NCBI GenBank assembly: GCA_011523845.1
Contig: WTFV01000150.1
Span: forward strand, 1-32,520
DNA length: 32,520 bases
Origin: Acidobacteriota bacterium
GTDB lineage: Bacteria > Acidobacteriota > Vicinamibacteria > Vicinamibacterales > UBA8438
Direction of reading: 5' to 3'
Shown here: positions 25,891 through 32,520 of the stretch, piece by piece
Position numbering within the stretch: position 1 is the first letter of the stretch
How the letters are laid out: each line of letters starts with the position of its first letter
Made by a program: the position numbers and the translations under genes
The notes under the pieces: model-generated
Databases searched by the model: none
Told to the model about the DNA's origin: nothing
Seen by the model: only the letters and a program-made list of their open reading frames with translations

Positions 25891-25928
25891 ATTGACAGAG
25901 CTTACTGCATCTTATGCATGCAATGGAT

Positions 25929-26378
25929 TCAGTGTCGCGAGTGATATAAGATCACGTCCCGTCCCCTTATCCCCACGTGCGGAGCCGCCGCCAGCAGGTG
26001 TCGATCGTTGCTGTAGATCTCCGTCAGCCCGTGCTCGCGGGCAGACAGCAGGTGGACGGCATCGCCGGTTCGCAGGAACACGTCGCGAGACAGCTTCCCG
26101 TAGACATCGGCGACCGCCGCCCTGATGCCCGCCGTCAAGGGCAGCCACTCCCAGAGCCCGACCGAGTCGTCCACGCGCAGTTGCCGCAGGACGACATCCA
26201 GTCCCTGCTCGTCGAGCCTCCTTTCGCACAGCTTGCGGTGGAGCGCTGCATGCAGCTCAAGGCGCCCATAGACGGAGCACGCCAAGCGCTCGCAACCGCG
26301 GGCGAAAGCCCGTACCTGTTCCGAGCCCGGCTCGCGGATGTAGCACTTGAGTACGTACGCCGTATCGAAGTACGTCAT
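25929..26378 (-). CDS. PIN-domain toxin (VapC-like ribonuclease)
   Basis: This 149-residue PIN protein has the four acidic positions of the metal-dependent RNase site: Asp5 (TYFDTAYVL), Glu41 (GRLELHAAL), Asp106 (RTGDAVHLLSA) and Asp125 (IYSNDRHLL). Its start codon overlaps the antitoxin stop (ATGA), the classic antitoxin-toxin arrangement. Length is normal and no residue is missing, so it is probably active. Target RNA is unknown. Confidence 0.88.
   Translation of the reverse strand: MTYFDTAYVLKCYIREPGSEQVRAFARGCERLACSVYGRLELHAALHRKLCERRLDEQGLDVVLRQLRVDDSVGLWEWLPLTAGIRAAVADVYGKLSRDVFLRTGDAVHLLSAREHGLTEIYSNDRHLLAAAPHVGIRGRDVILYHSRH
25941..25955. promoter_or_regulatory. Palindrome near the PIN gene end
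   Basis: GTGATATAAGATCAC is a 5-bp inverted repeat with an AT-rich centre, inside the last codons of the PIN gene and 51 bases upstream of the ATPase start. With TGCATCTTATGCATGCA nearby (about 25908-25924) it is the most AT-rich spot in this stretch. It may be a promoter or operator for the ATPase gene; this is only a suggestion. Confidence 0.3.
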
Positions 26379-26617
26379 CCGCGATCCCGGTCGTCGGACA
26401 CGTCGGCGGTGGAGTCGCCGGGGACCGCGGGCAAGGCTTCGAACTCGGGCAGCAGAATGCGGTCGCGAAACGACCGGTCCGCATCGCCCTCGCGAAACGG
26501 AACGAGAGACGCCACCGGACGCCCCCGCTCGGTCACGACCACGCCCTCGCCGCGCGCGGCGCGGCGCACCCATTCGCCTGTCTTCATGTGCAGATCGCGA
26601 ATCCCGATCCGGTCCAT
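26375..26617 (-). CDS. Phd/YefM-type antitoxin
   Basis: This 80-residue antitoxin has the Phd/YefM N-terminal DNA-binding fold: MDRIGIRDLHMKTGEWVRRA, then GEGVVVTERGRPVASLVPF, the hallmark 'G--VVVT-RG-PVA-LVP'. The C-terminal half (DADRSFRDRILLPEFEALP) would bind and neutralise the PIN toxin. It overlaps the toxin start by ATGA. It should autoregulate the operon; no clear operator was found upstream. ATG 26617 is chosen over the longer upstream frame on family grounds. Confidence 0.87.
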   Translation of the reverse strand: MDRIGIRDLHMKTGEWVRRAARGEGVVVTERGRPVASLVPFREGDADRSFRDRILLPEFEALPAVPGDSTADVSDDRDRG

Positions 26618-26784
26618 GTGCACCAATGTGACACATCGCGCCGAGCAGGTCAAAGTGCGGATGGGCGCGTCAGAACGAAGCTAATCTCGCCAATCCAAGA
26701 ACGTACATCGGGCTGGTTCTCTTCGGCGGCCCGCACCGCCGGGCCGCCTTGCACCGACCCGCGTCGATACCGCATGATGCAGAC

Positions 26785-27213
26785 ATGGAACGCGGCCAGG
26801 TGGACCGTTTGCTCATGGAGCGCCTTACACGAGCACTGGAGCCGCGGGCGGAGATCCTCGAGGCCTACCTGTTCGGTTCCCGGGCGCGCGGGGACGCACA
26901 CGGCCAGAGCGACGTCGACGTTGCCGTCTACATCGACGAGGCCCGCATCGAAGCCGGTCCCTTCGGGTACCAGGCGGACCTGACGACAGACCTGATGGCT
27001 GCGCTCGGGACGAACGCGATCGACGTCGTCGTTCTGAACACGGCGCCGCCCCTGCTGTATCACCGCGTGCTGCGCGACGGGGTCCGGCTGCTCTCCCGGG
27101 ACCTGCGGGCGACGACGACCCGTGCCGGGCAGGTGCTCTCGCGGTACTTCGACTTCCTCCTACAACTGGAGAAGATGAACGCCGCGCGCCGGTCTGGCGA
27201 GGACCGTCCGTGA
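26785..27213 (+). CDS. mntA: MNT-domain nucleotidyltransferase antitoxin (MntA)
   Basis: This 142-residue minimal nucleotidyltransferase carries GS-x10-D-x-D at residues 31-45 (FGSRARGDAHGQSDVDVAVY), the catalytic and metal site. MntA antitoxins neutralise HepT by transferring AMP to the tyrosine of its RX4HXY motif. The stop overlaps the GTG of the HepT frame (GTGA at 27210-27213). The antitoxin is intact although its partner reads with two frameshifts. ATG 26785 gives the best N-terminus; ATG 26749 is possible. Confidence 0.88.
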   Translation: MERGQVDRLLMERLTRALEPRAEILEAYLFGSRARGDAHGQSDVDVAVYIDEARIEAGPFGYQADLTTDLMAALGTNAIDVVVLNTAPPLLYHRVLRDGVRLLSRDLRATTTRAGQVLSRYFDFLLQLEKMNAARRSGEDRP

Positions 27214-27640
27214 CCCCTGGCGACCTCGACCGCCATGTCGCCGACCGGCACCTCATCGCCCTGCGTCAGGCGCTGACCGCCCTGCGCCGACACGCCGGCG
27301 TATCGGCGCAGCCCCCTGCGGGCCGAGACCGACCAGCCCTGGGCCATGGAGCGCGGCCTCCAGCTCTGCGCGCAGAATGCGCTCGACATCGCGAGCCATA
27401 TCGCTTCCGCGGCCGGGCTCGACCCCCGCGACGTACGGCTCCTCCATCGACTGTCTCGTAGAAGCGAACGTGCTGCCGGCGCCCTTCGGCGAGCGCTTCC
27501 GCTCGGTCGCCGCCTTCCGCAACGTGCTCGTGCACGGCTATCTCGACGTCGACCTCGACCTCGTCGCCAAGGTGTTGAACGACTCACTCGACGACTTCGA
27601 GGCGTTCGCGGCTCACGTGAAGCGCTGGCTCGAACACTGA
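27210..27640 (+). pseudogene. hepT: HepT (DUF86) toxin with two frameshifts
   Basis: Pieces of one HepT run through three frames. The first is DRHLIALRQALTALRRHAGV. After an apparent extra C in the CCCCC run at 27312-27316 comes MERGLQLCAQNALDIASHIA. After a second apparent extra base near 27430-27434 comes YGSSIDCLVEANVLPAPFGE with FRNVLVHGYLDVDLDLVAKV and a normal C-terminus. The RX4HXY motif (RNVLVHGY) is intact. Either the toxin gene is truly broken, or these are sequencing or assembly indels; the C-run favours the second for at least one site. The orphan relative at 14480 lines up with it throughout. Confidence 0.8.
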
Positions 27641-27668
27641 AGTGGCAGGTCGGCTGACACTGCCCCTT

Positions 27669-27684
27669 CTTGAGGTCACTCAAG
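27669..27684. terminator. Short hairpin between convergent genes
   Basis: CTTGAG at 27669-27674 pairs with CTCAAG at 27679-27684 around a GTCA loop. It sits between the HepT end and the convergent HEPN-like gene end. No U-run of note follows, so terminator function is tentative. Confidence 0.35.
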
Positions 27685-27688
27685 AGCT

Positions 27689-28330
27689 CTAATCACATAC
27701 CATCTGCACCGTCGCCCAAATGTCGTCGAGCCACTCCAGAATCACGGCCTGAGACGCCCCCGGAGACGTCCGGCACAGAATAACGGTCGGATGCTCCCGA
27801 ACCGGAATCCCGTACTTGTAGGCGATTCTCCGTGCTTTCATGGCCGTATACTCAGAACGGTGAGCGTAGAAGTTCCTGAATACTGGCAGATCGTCGAAGA
27901 CGCGGCTGCCAAGGGAAAAGGCGCTTCTCAGATCCTCGACATTCGAAGCACTCATTTCCTCAAGCGTATGCAAGAGAGTATTCGGATCATGCCACGGCGG
28001 TTCGTCTCGCCGCGTCCAGTTCCCTCGAAGATAGATATGGTTCTTGAGCCGCTTAACCGCAACCTCGACTACATCCGCTTCAGTTCTGATTCCGCGATCC
28101 CCCAAGATAATCGCATGCCCGCCCCGCCGAACCGGTGCGCGAACCGTGCTGAGAGCATATGCGCGACAGAACTCTGCCCAAGTGTTCTGAGCATTAATGC
28201 AAACGTGAGAAATGAGTTGGTCTTTGGTCTTGTCTGCCGACGGTTGTGCCGCTACGGCCATACTCCTATACTCATGGAGTCTCCTGAGCGCTCTCGTAGC
28301 AAGATGTCCGAGCTCCCGTGTACTTCGCAT
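27689..28330 (-). CDS. HEPN-like protein, partner of DUF262 protein
   Basis: This 213-residue protein is not assigned to a named family with certainty. Near residues 150-160 it reads PVFRNFYAHRSEYT, an R-x4-H arrangement (Arg152, His157) of the kind that forms HEPN ribonuclease sites. The middle (VVEVAVKRLKNHIYLRGNW) and the C-terminal AVILEWLDDIWATVQMV look helical. It starts 2 bases after the DUF262 stop and is clearly in the same operon. The base composition of both genes is far more AT-rich than the flanks. ATG 28330 has no good ribosome-binding site; ATG 28261 is an alternative. An RNase effector role is inference. Confidence 0.65.
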   Translation of the reverse strand: MRSTRELGHLATRALRRLHEYRSMAVAAQPSADKTKDQLISHVCINAQNTWAEFCRAYALSTVRAPVRRGGHAIILGDRGIRTEADVVEVAVKRLKNHIYLRGNWTRRDEPPWHDPNTLLHTLEEMSASNVEDLRSAFSLGSRVFDDLPVFRNFYAHRSEYTAMKARRIAYKYGIPVREHPTVILCRTSPGASQAVILEWLDDIWATVQMVCD

Positions 28331-28332
28331 GC

Positions 28333-29373
28333 CTACACGCCAATCAGTGCTCTACAGAAATGCTCCATCCTCACTTGCCGTTGCTTTGCCACATTCGTAC
28401 GGCTGCTAGACGCATCAATGAAATCCCGAAACTCCTCGTCACTGTCTGCATCTATAGCGTCCGCCAGCTGACTCAGCCTCGCCGCAGCGCCCTGTGAGTC
28501 GAGTGACCGCCCCCCGCTGTCGAAGACCTCCGTTAGCGTCTCAATCGGCGCAGCAACCTGAACTATTGCCAGCAGTAGAGAATAGACGAGGTACGGCTTC
28601 ATCAGAGCACCGTTGTGAAGGTCCGTTTGATCAAGCAAGAAGTCCATAGCTCCGGTGAGACGCCGGTCGATCTCTTCTCTCTCCGGGAATTCTTTGTCTC
28701 TCGACTTGTACAGGGCGTCAAGGTGTCTCCTGCTCGTAGTAACTACTCCATGCAGAATCGCGTGAACAACCTCGCACAGAAGCTTGGCATCCTTCATCCT
28801 AACCAAAGCCTTCTGATCGAAAAGCCCTATCCGTATGAAGCTCTCGTCAAAACGCTTGGTCAGATCGTGCATGAACCACTTGAAGGCTCCCTGGAAAACG
28901 GCGTGCCTGTGCTCTTCCGGATTGAGCGGCACGGTGTATGAATTAATGCGACGGAACGTCTCACGAATCTGGTCCGGCGTAGCCCCGACCATCAGGTCGA
29001 TGGCCAATCCATAGTCAAGGAACCGTTTACGATCTTCCTCTTCAAGTTCCTCGAGACCGCGACCGGCCAGCCTGTCTTCTTCGCTGTCTTTCGAAATCCG
29101 AAACTCCCCATCGAAGTACGACAGAATAGCCCGACTTCTCTGCTGTCCATCCACGATCTCCTTATGAGACCGCCGTGTCCTGAGGTCCGTATGCTGTGAG
29201 AGAAGCAATTTCGGAATAGGATAATCGAGCAGAATCGTCTCGATCAAGAAGGACTTGGCGGCCGGCGGCCATACTTTGTCACTTCGTTGGTATTCGCGAT
29301 TTATGCGCACATCGTTCGACCTTATGGAATTACAGAAGTCGACGACTGGAATTCGTTGGTTGTCTATCTTCAC
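28333..29373 (-). CDS. DUF262 (GmrSD/ParB-like) protein
   Basis: This 346-residue DUF262 protein carries INREYQRSDKVW (24-35), the signature DGQQR at 75-79 (EIVDGQQRSRAILSYFDGEF) and FRRINSYTVPLNPEEHRHA. DUF262 is the N-terminal half of GmrS/GmrD-type modified-DNA nucleases and of related defence proteins; the ParB-like fold can hydrolyse nucleotides. No HNH/DUF1524 nuclease half is fused; instead a separate HEPN-like gene follows. The GTG at 29373 is preceded by AAGGAG at a good distance and chosen for that reason. It lies 38 bases after the DNA methyltransferase gene. Composition is AT-rich, indicating horizontal origin. Confidence 0.82.
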   Translation of the reverse strand: MKIDNQRIPVVDFCNSIRSNDVRINREYQRSDKVWPPAAKSFLIETILLDYPIPKLLLSQHTDLRTRRSHKEIVDGQQRSRAILSYFDGEFRISKDSEEDRLAGRGLEELEEEDRKRFLDYGLAIDLMVGATPDQIRETFRRINSYTVPLNPEEHRHAVFQGAFKWFMHDLTKRFDESFIRIGLFDQKALVRMKDAKLLCEVVHAILHGVVTTSRRHLDALYKSRDKEFPEREEIDRRLTGAMDFLLDQTDLHNGALMKPYLVYSLLLAIVQVAAPIETLTEVFDSGGRSLDSQGAAARLSQLADAIDADSDEEFRDFIDASSSRTNVAKQRQVRMEHFCRALIGV

Positions 29374-29411
29374 GAAACCTGCTCCTTGCGCTCCCCAAAC
29401 AACTAGCAATT

Positions 29412-30467
29412 CTACCACACTTCTGTAGTCGATTCGCAGGCACAGCAGGCACGTATCCCGTTACCCCGCACGCGATGCTGTGCTTGGCAAAGTTGTTGGC
29501 GATCAGTGATTGCGTCGACTTCGACACGGTGCGGCACTGCCCCGACGCCCCGCCGCAAGCGCGCCAATCCGCCTTCGTAGTACACGGGATCGACCTCGAT
29601 GCCGAGCGTGTTCCTGCCGCACGCTGCCGCGGCGACCTGGGTCGACGCGGTGCCGGTGAAGGGATCCAGCACCGTGTCGCCGACGAAGCTGAACATGCGG
29701 ATGAGGCGATCCGCAAGGGCGACGGGATAGGGCGCGGGATGGTCCCGGGTCGATGCGCCGGCGATATCCGTCCACACCTGCCGGAACATCGTCTTGAAGC
29801 TCGCCTCGGACAGCAGGCTCAGCGTCCGCGCGGCGCGGCTCGGGCGCCGGTAGCCCCCAGCCTTCCGCTGCATCAGGATGAATTCGACGTCGTTCTTTAT
29901 CACGGCGTTGGGCTCGTACGGCTTGCCCAGGAAACCGCCGGTGCCGCGCTCCACCTCGTGCGCCGCGTTCGCGATCTTGTGCCAGATGATCGGTGCCAGG
30001 TTGTCGAACCCGAGGGCGCGGCAGCGCTCCTGGATGGAGGCGTGCAGCGGAACCACAGTGTGCCGGCCGCTGTTCCGGCGCCGGGAGAGACACACGTCAC
30101 CGACGACGCAAATGAGCCGTCCCCCTGGCACCAGGGCCCGATGACACGTGCGCCAGACCTCGTCGAGCTGATCGAGGAACTCGTCGTAGTCGGCGACCCA
30201 GCCGAGCTGGCCCTCCGAGCGGCGGTACTCCTTGAGGGTCCAGTACGGCGGCGAGGTCAGCACGAGGTGGACCGAGTCGGCCGGCAGAACGGCGCGGCGG
30301 GCGTCGCCGAGCAGCAACCGGTGACGAGTCGGCACTTGCGCCACGGCGGCCCGGATCTTCGCCATCGCGGACCGATCCTTCGCAATCCGCGGCAGGTCGC
30401 GCGCCGGGTCTTCGAGCTGCCTGAACGGTTCCGGAACGAGGGCATCGAGCGGCGCGTCGGCGTTCAT
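29412..30467 (-). CDS. DNA methyltransferase, N4/N6 (TSPPYW) type
   Basis: A DNA modification enzyme of the beta-class N6/N4 methyltransferase family. The catalytic motif TSPPYW suggests N4-cytosine methylation, and the SAM-binding motif DPFTGTAST lies near the C-terminus, the beta order. Other features are LGDARRAVLPADSVHLVL, VVGDVC and IIWHKIANAA. From ATG 30467 it has about 351 residues; upstream frames to GTG 30602 run through a 40-bp repeat and are not family-like. The last about 30 residues (QLCQAQHRVRGNGIRACCAC) look foreign and coincide with the start of AT-rich DNA. No restriction endonuclease of standard type is next to it; the DUF262 and HEPN genes follow. Confidence 0.83.
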   Translation of the reverse strand: MNADAPLDALVPEPFRQLEDPARDLPRIAKDRSAMAKIRAAVAQVPTRHRLLLGDARRAVLPADSVHLVLTSPPYWTLKEYRRSEGQLGWVADYDEFLDQLDEVWRTCHRALVPGGRLICVVGDVCLSRRRNSGRHTVVPLHASIQERCRALGFDNLAPIIWHKIANAAHEVERGTGGFLGKPYEPNAVIKNDVEFILMQRKAGGYRRPSRAARTLSLLSEASFKTMFRQVWTDIAGASTRDHPAPYPVALADRLIRMFSFVGDTVLDPFTGTASTQVAAAACGRNTLGIEVDPVYYEGGLARLRRGVGAVPHRVEVDAITDRQQLCQAQHRVRGNGIRACCACESTTEVW

Positions 30468-30480
30468 CTCGCTTGCGTCC

Positions 30481-30594
30481 GGACTCGAAATCGACGCCCC
30501 GCCGGGCGGCTCCGGCGCCATGGTCTGGCTATCTGCAACAGCCCGCGCCATCCTGGACTCGAAATCGACGCCCCGCCGGGCGGCTCCGGCGCCA
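30481..30594. repeat. 40-bp direct repeat pair
   Basis: Bases 30481-30520 recur exactly at 30555-30594, a period of 74 with 34 unique bases between. The pair fills the gap between the MoeB-rhodanese stop and the methyltransferase start. The segment TCGAAATCGACGCCCCG resembles the complement of 22896-22912. Confidence 0.9.
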
Positions 30595-30602
30595 GGCTTC
30601 AC

Positions 30603-31772
30603 TCAATACTTCGGCAGCGACGGGTCGACGGCGTCGATCCAGCGCAGGATGCCGCCCTTCAGGTTCCTCGTCTGCGCGAAGCCCGCCTCGCGGAGCAGCT
30701 TGACGGCCTTGGCGCTGCGGGCGCCCGACTTGCAGTGGACGATCATCTCGCCGCGCCCCTCCAGCTCGTGGAGGCGGCTCGGGAGGTCGCCGAGCGGGAT
30801 CAGCGTCGAGCCGGGGATCGAGCAGATCCGGTACTCCTGGGGCTCGCGCACGTCGAGGATGAAGACGCCGTCGCCGCTGTCGAGGCGCGCCTTGAGCTGC
30901 TCGACCGTCGCCTCGTCGCCAGCGCCGGTGGCCGGCTCGGGAGCCGGGGCGGCCGGGGTGATGCCGCAGAACTGCTCGTAGTCGATCAACTCGGTCACGG
31001 AGGGATTGTCGCCGCAGACCGGGCAGTCCGGATCCTTGCGCAGCTTCAGCTCGCGGAAGCGCATCCGCAGCGCGTCGTAGACCAGGAAGCGGCCGACGAG
31101 CGGCTCGCCGACCCCCATGATCAGCTTGACCGCCTCGGTCGCCTGGATGGTGCCGACCACGCCGCACAGCACGCCGAGCACCCCGCCCTCGGCGCAGCTC
31201 GGCACGAGGCCGGGCGGCGGCGGCTCGGGATAGAGGCAGCGGTAGCACGGACCGTCCTTGGCGGCGAAGACCGAGGCCTGCCCCTCGAAGCGGAAGATGC
31301 TGCCGTAGGCGTTCGGTATGCCCAGGATGACGCAGGCGTCGTTGACGAGGTAGCGCGTCGGGAAGTTGTCGGTGCCGTCGACGATGACGTCGTAGCCGCG
31401 CAGCACGTCGAGCGCGTTGGCGGACGAGAGCGCCGCCTCGTGGGTCTCGACGTGGACCTCCGGGTTGATGGCGTTGAGGGTGTCGCGCGCCGACTCCAGC
31501 TTCGGCCGCCCGACGTCCGGGGTGCCGTGGATCACCTGCCGGTGCAGGTTGCTGTAGTCGACCACGTCGAAGTCGACGATGCCCAGCCGGCCGACGCCGG
31601 CCGCGGCCAGGTACATCGCCACCGGCGAGCCGAGCCCCCCGGCGCCGATGCAGAGGACGCTGGCCGCCTTCAGCTTCAACTGCCCCTCCATGCCGACCTC
31701 CGGCATGATCAGGTGGCGGCTGTAGCGGGCGACCTCCTCGTTGCTGAGCGCCGCCGGCGCCGCGACCGTCAC
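30603..31772 (-). CDS. moeB: E1-like adenylyltransferase with rhodanese domain (MoeB/ThiF-rhodanese)
   Basis: This 389-residue enzyme activates the C-terminus of a ubiquitin-like sulfur carrier with ATP and delivers sulfur to it. The nucleotide loop GAGGLGSP (43-50), the acidic DFDVVDYSNLHRQ (67-79), DGTDNF, Cys193 in SCAEGGVLG and zinc ligands Cys176/179 and Cys250/253 (CYRC, CPVC) make up the E1 part. The rhodanese domain (about 285-389) has its persulfide loop CKSGARS at Cys347. The same fusion occurs in MOCS3/Uba4 and in mycobacterial MoeZ. It overlaps the carrier gene by GTGA and is in its operon. Thiocarboxylate could serve molybdopterin, cysteine or thiamine synthesis. Confidence 0.92.
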   Translation of the reverse strand: MTVAAPAALSNEEVARYSRHLIMPEVGMEGQLKLKAASVLCIGAGGLGSPVAMYLAAAGVGRLGIVDFDVVDYSNLHRQVIHGTPDVGRPKLESARDTLNAINPEVHVETHEAALSSANALDVLRGYDVIVDGTDNFPTRYLVNDACVILGIPNAYGSIFRFEGQASVFAAKDGPCYRCLYPEPPPPGLVPSCAEGGVLGVLCGVVGTIQATEAVKLIMGVGEPLVGRFLVYDALRMRFRELKLRKDPDCPVCGDNPSVTELIDYEQFCGITPAAPAPEPATGAGDEATVEQLKARLDSGDGVFILDVREPQEYRICSIPGSTLIPLGDLPSRLHELEGRGEMIVHCKSGARSAKAVKLLREAGFAQTRNLKGGILRWIDAVDPSLPKY

Positions 31773-32053
31773 GACCGCACCCCGCCCGCCACCGACGGGA
31801 TGATGCTGACGGTGTCCCCGTCCTTGACCGGCGTCGCCTCCCTGTCGAGGAAGCGGATGTCGTCGTCGTTGACGTAGATGGCGACGAAGCTGCGCAGCTT
31901 GCCCTCGTCGTTGTAGAGGTGCTTGCGCAGGTCCGAGTAGCGGGCGGTCATGTTCGCGAGCAACTCGCCGACCGTCGCGCCCTCGGCCTCGACGACGTCC
32001 TGCTTGTCCGCGTAGACGCGCAACGGCGTCGGAATCAGAATCCTGGTTGGCAT
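31769..32053 (-). CDS. MoaD/ThiS-like sulfur carrier with C-terminal extension
   Basis: This 94-residue beta-grasp protein has the MoaD/CysO features RILIPTPLRVYADKQDVVEA, TVGELLANM and the GDTVSIIPSVAGG end. The functional di-glycine is at 90-91, but three residues (VRS) follow it. Carriers need a free GG terminus, so these must be removed, or the stop is anomalous. The JAMM protease gene just upstream (overlapping by 19 bases) is the obvious trimming enzyme, as described for QbsD on QbsE. The E1-like gene follows by GTGA overlap. The set recalls mycobacterial CysO-MoeZ-Mec. Whether the end use is cysteine, molybdopterin or another product cannot be read here. Confidence 0.88.
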   Translation of the reverse strand: MPTRILIPTPLRVYADKQDVVEAEGATVGELLANMTARYSDLRKHLYNDEGKLRSFVAIYVNDDDIRFLDREATPVKDGDTVSIIPSVAGGVRS

Positions 32054-32466
32054 GGTGTTTCCTCGATGGCGACCGGCTCCTCGTCGAACGCCGAACGGTC
32101 CTCGCGCAGGCGCCACGAGGTCAGCGCTCCCGGCTCGCCCCCCTCGACCGAGATGATGACGTAGGCGAAGACCGGCCACGCGTGGTCCAGGTCGTACTGC
32201 GACGGCCGCGCCGGATGGTCCGGATGCGAGTGATAGAAGCCCAGCAGGTCGGCGGCCAGCGCAGCGGCACGCCGCTCGGCCGCACGGTAGTCGGCCGGGC
32301 GCACCCGGAACCGGCGCCGCGATCCCTCCTCGGTGGTGTTGGGCAGGGCCAGCGCCTCGACCACCCGATCGTTGCGGCCGATGAGCGCCCCGCAGCACTC
32401 GTGCGGGTACGTCTCCCGGCCGTGGCGCCGAATGCCGGCGTCGGCCTCGGCGCAGAGCGTCAGCAT
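32035..32466 (-). CDS. JAMM/Mov34 metalloprotease (Mec+/QbsD-like)
   Basis: This 143-residue zinc protease of the JAMM/MPN+ family begins MLTLCAEADAGIRRHGRETY, has PHECCGAL with the catalytic glutamate, and carries the zinc motif HSHPDHPARPSQYD (H-x-H-P ... S-x-x-D), complete and in normal spacing. Relatives Mec+ and QbsD process sulfur-carrier proteins: Mec+ releases cysteine from CysO, QbsD trims QbsE. It overlaps the carrier gene by 19 bases. The ATG at 32466 gives the usual short N-terminus; a GTG at 32478 is the alternative. It is the first full gene of the three-gene operon in this window. Confidence 0.88.
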   Translation of the reverse strand: MLTLCAEADAGIRRHGRETYPHECCGALIGRNDRVVEALALPNTTEEGSRRRFRVRPADYRAAERRAAALAADLLGFYHSHPDHPARPSQYDLDHAWPVFAYVIISVEGGEPGALTSWRLREDRSAFDEEPVAIEETPCQPGF

Positions 32467-32484
32467 CGGTCGCCCCACGTCCGC

Positions 32485-32520
32485 TCAGTCCGATTCGGCC
32501 CCGGATTCGGTGGCGAAGCC
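32485..32520 (-). CDS. Possible 3' end of an upstream gene (partial)
   Basis: On the minus strand the last codons of a frame read GFATESGAESD and then TGA at 32485-32487. It enters from beyond the window's edge and ends 18 bases before the JAMM start at 32466. By analogy with CysO operons it could be a cysteine synthase, but nothing visible identifies it. Confidence 0.3.
   Translation of the reverse strand, partial: GFATESGAESD

Noticed and set aside
25892..25897. TTGACA as a -35 box on the plus strand
   Set aside because: No -10 box at proper spacing and the only downstream genes on that strand are far away; probably chance.
30468..30602. Methyltransferase starting at GTG 30602 right after the MoeB stop
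   Set aside because: The extra N-terminal residues are translated from the 40-bp direct repeats in two frames and do not resemble the family; ATG 30467 is preferred.

Overview
The window is very GC-rich DNA (roughly two-thirds or more G+C by eye) with tightly packed bacterial genes, most on the minus strand. The gene mix is a futalosine-route menaquinone enzyme (mqnE), quinolinate synthase, an IscR-IscS-IscA set, a very large lipoprotein of the PVC-type cytochrome c family, MNT/HepT and Phd/PIN toxin-antitoxin genes and many intergenic repeats. This fits an uncultivated Acidobacteriota-like organism, perhaps of the Vicinamibacteria type. That placement is inference from gene content only; no rRNA or tRNA gene is visible.

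Layout. 80-1893: moaB and moeA (plus strand), whose junction is duplicated. 1880-4135: small conserved or unknown proteins, including a zinc-ribbon membrane protein and a multi-span membrane protein. 4251-6235: superoxide dismutase and nadA (minus); nadA has two Rex-like operators in its leader. 6604-8732: a small membrane protein and a two-gene pair, ABC-type ATPase plus DUF4276/TOPRIM-like protein, resembling split OLD-family defence systems. 8733-14232: mqnE, a small membrane protein, otsA-like GT20 and iscA-iscS-iscR (minus). 14480-14887: an orphan HepT-like gene that has lost its RNase motif. 14976-19594: PVC-type cytochrome lipoprotein and a Gfo/Idh/MocA oxidoreductase, separated by tandem repeats. 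19877-24307: an FAD/GcvT fusion demethylase-like protein and a divergent GcvT-like protein. 24318-30467: an accessory island with a truncated ATPase, Phd-PIN-AAA ATPase, MntA with a frameshifted HepT, and a DNA methyltransferase, DUF262, HEPN-like run whose last two genes are clearly more AT-rich than their surroundings. 30603-32478: MoeB-rhodanese, a MoaD/ThiS-like sulfur carrier and a JAMM protease in one overlapping operon.

How the genes work together. Molybdenum-cofactor or sulfur-transfer functions lie at both ends (moaB-moeA; JAMM-carrier-E1/rhodanese). The isc genes supply Fe-S clusters that the window's own NadA and MqnE need. The FAD/GcvT pair looks like a catabolic unit for N-methylated (or related methylated) compounds.

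The most interesting material is the defence-type modules (ATPase-DUF4276; methyltransferase-DUF262-HEPN), the decayed HepT paralogues, the Rex-like operators, a sulfur carrier with three residues after its GG next to a JAMM protease, and two repeat phenomena. One is a dispersed hairpin element present about six times. The other is five unrelated two-copy direct repeats that all have a period of 70-75 bp.
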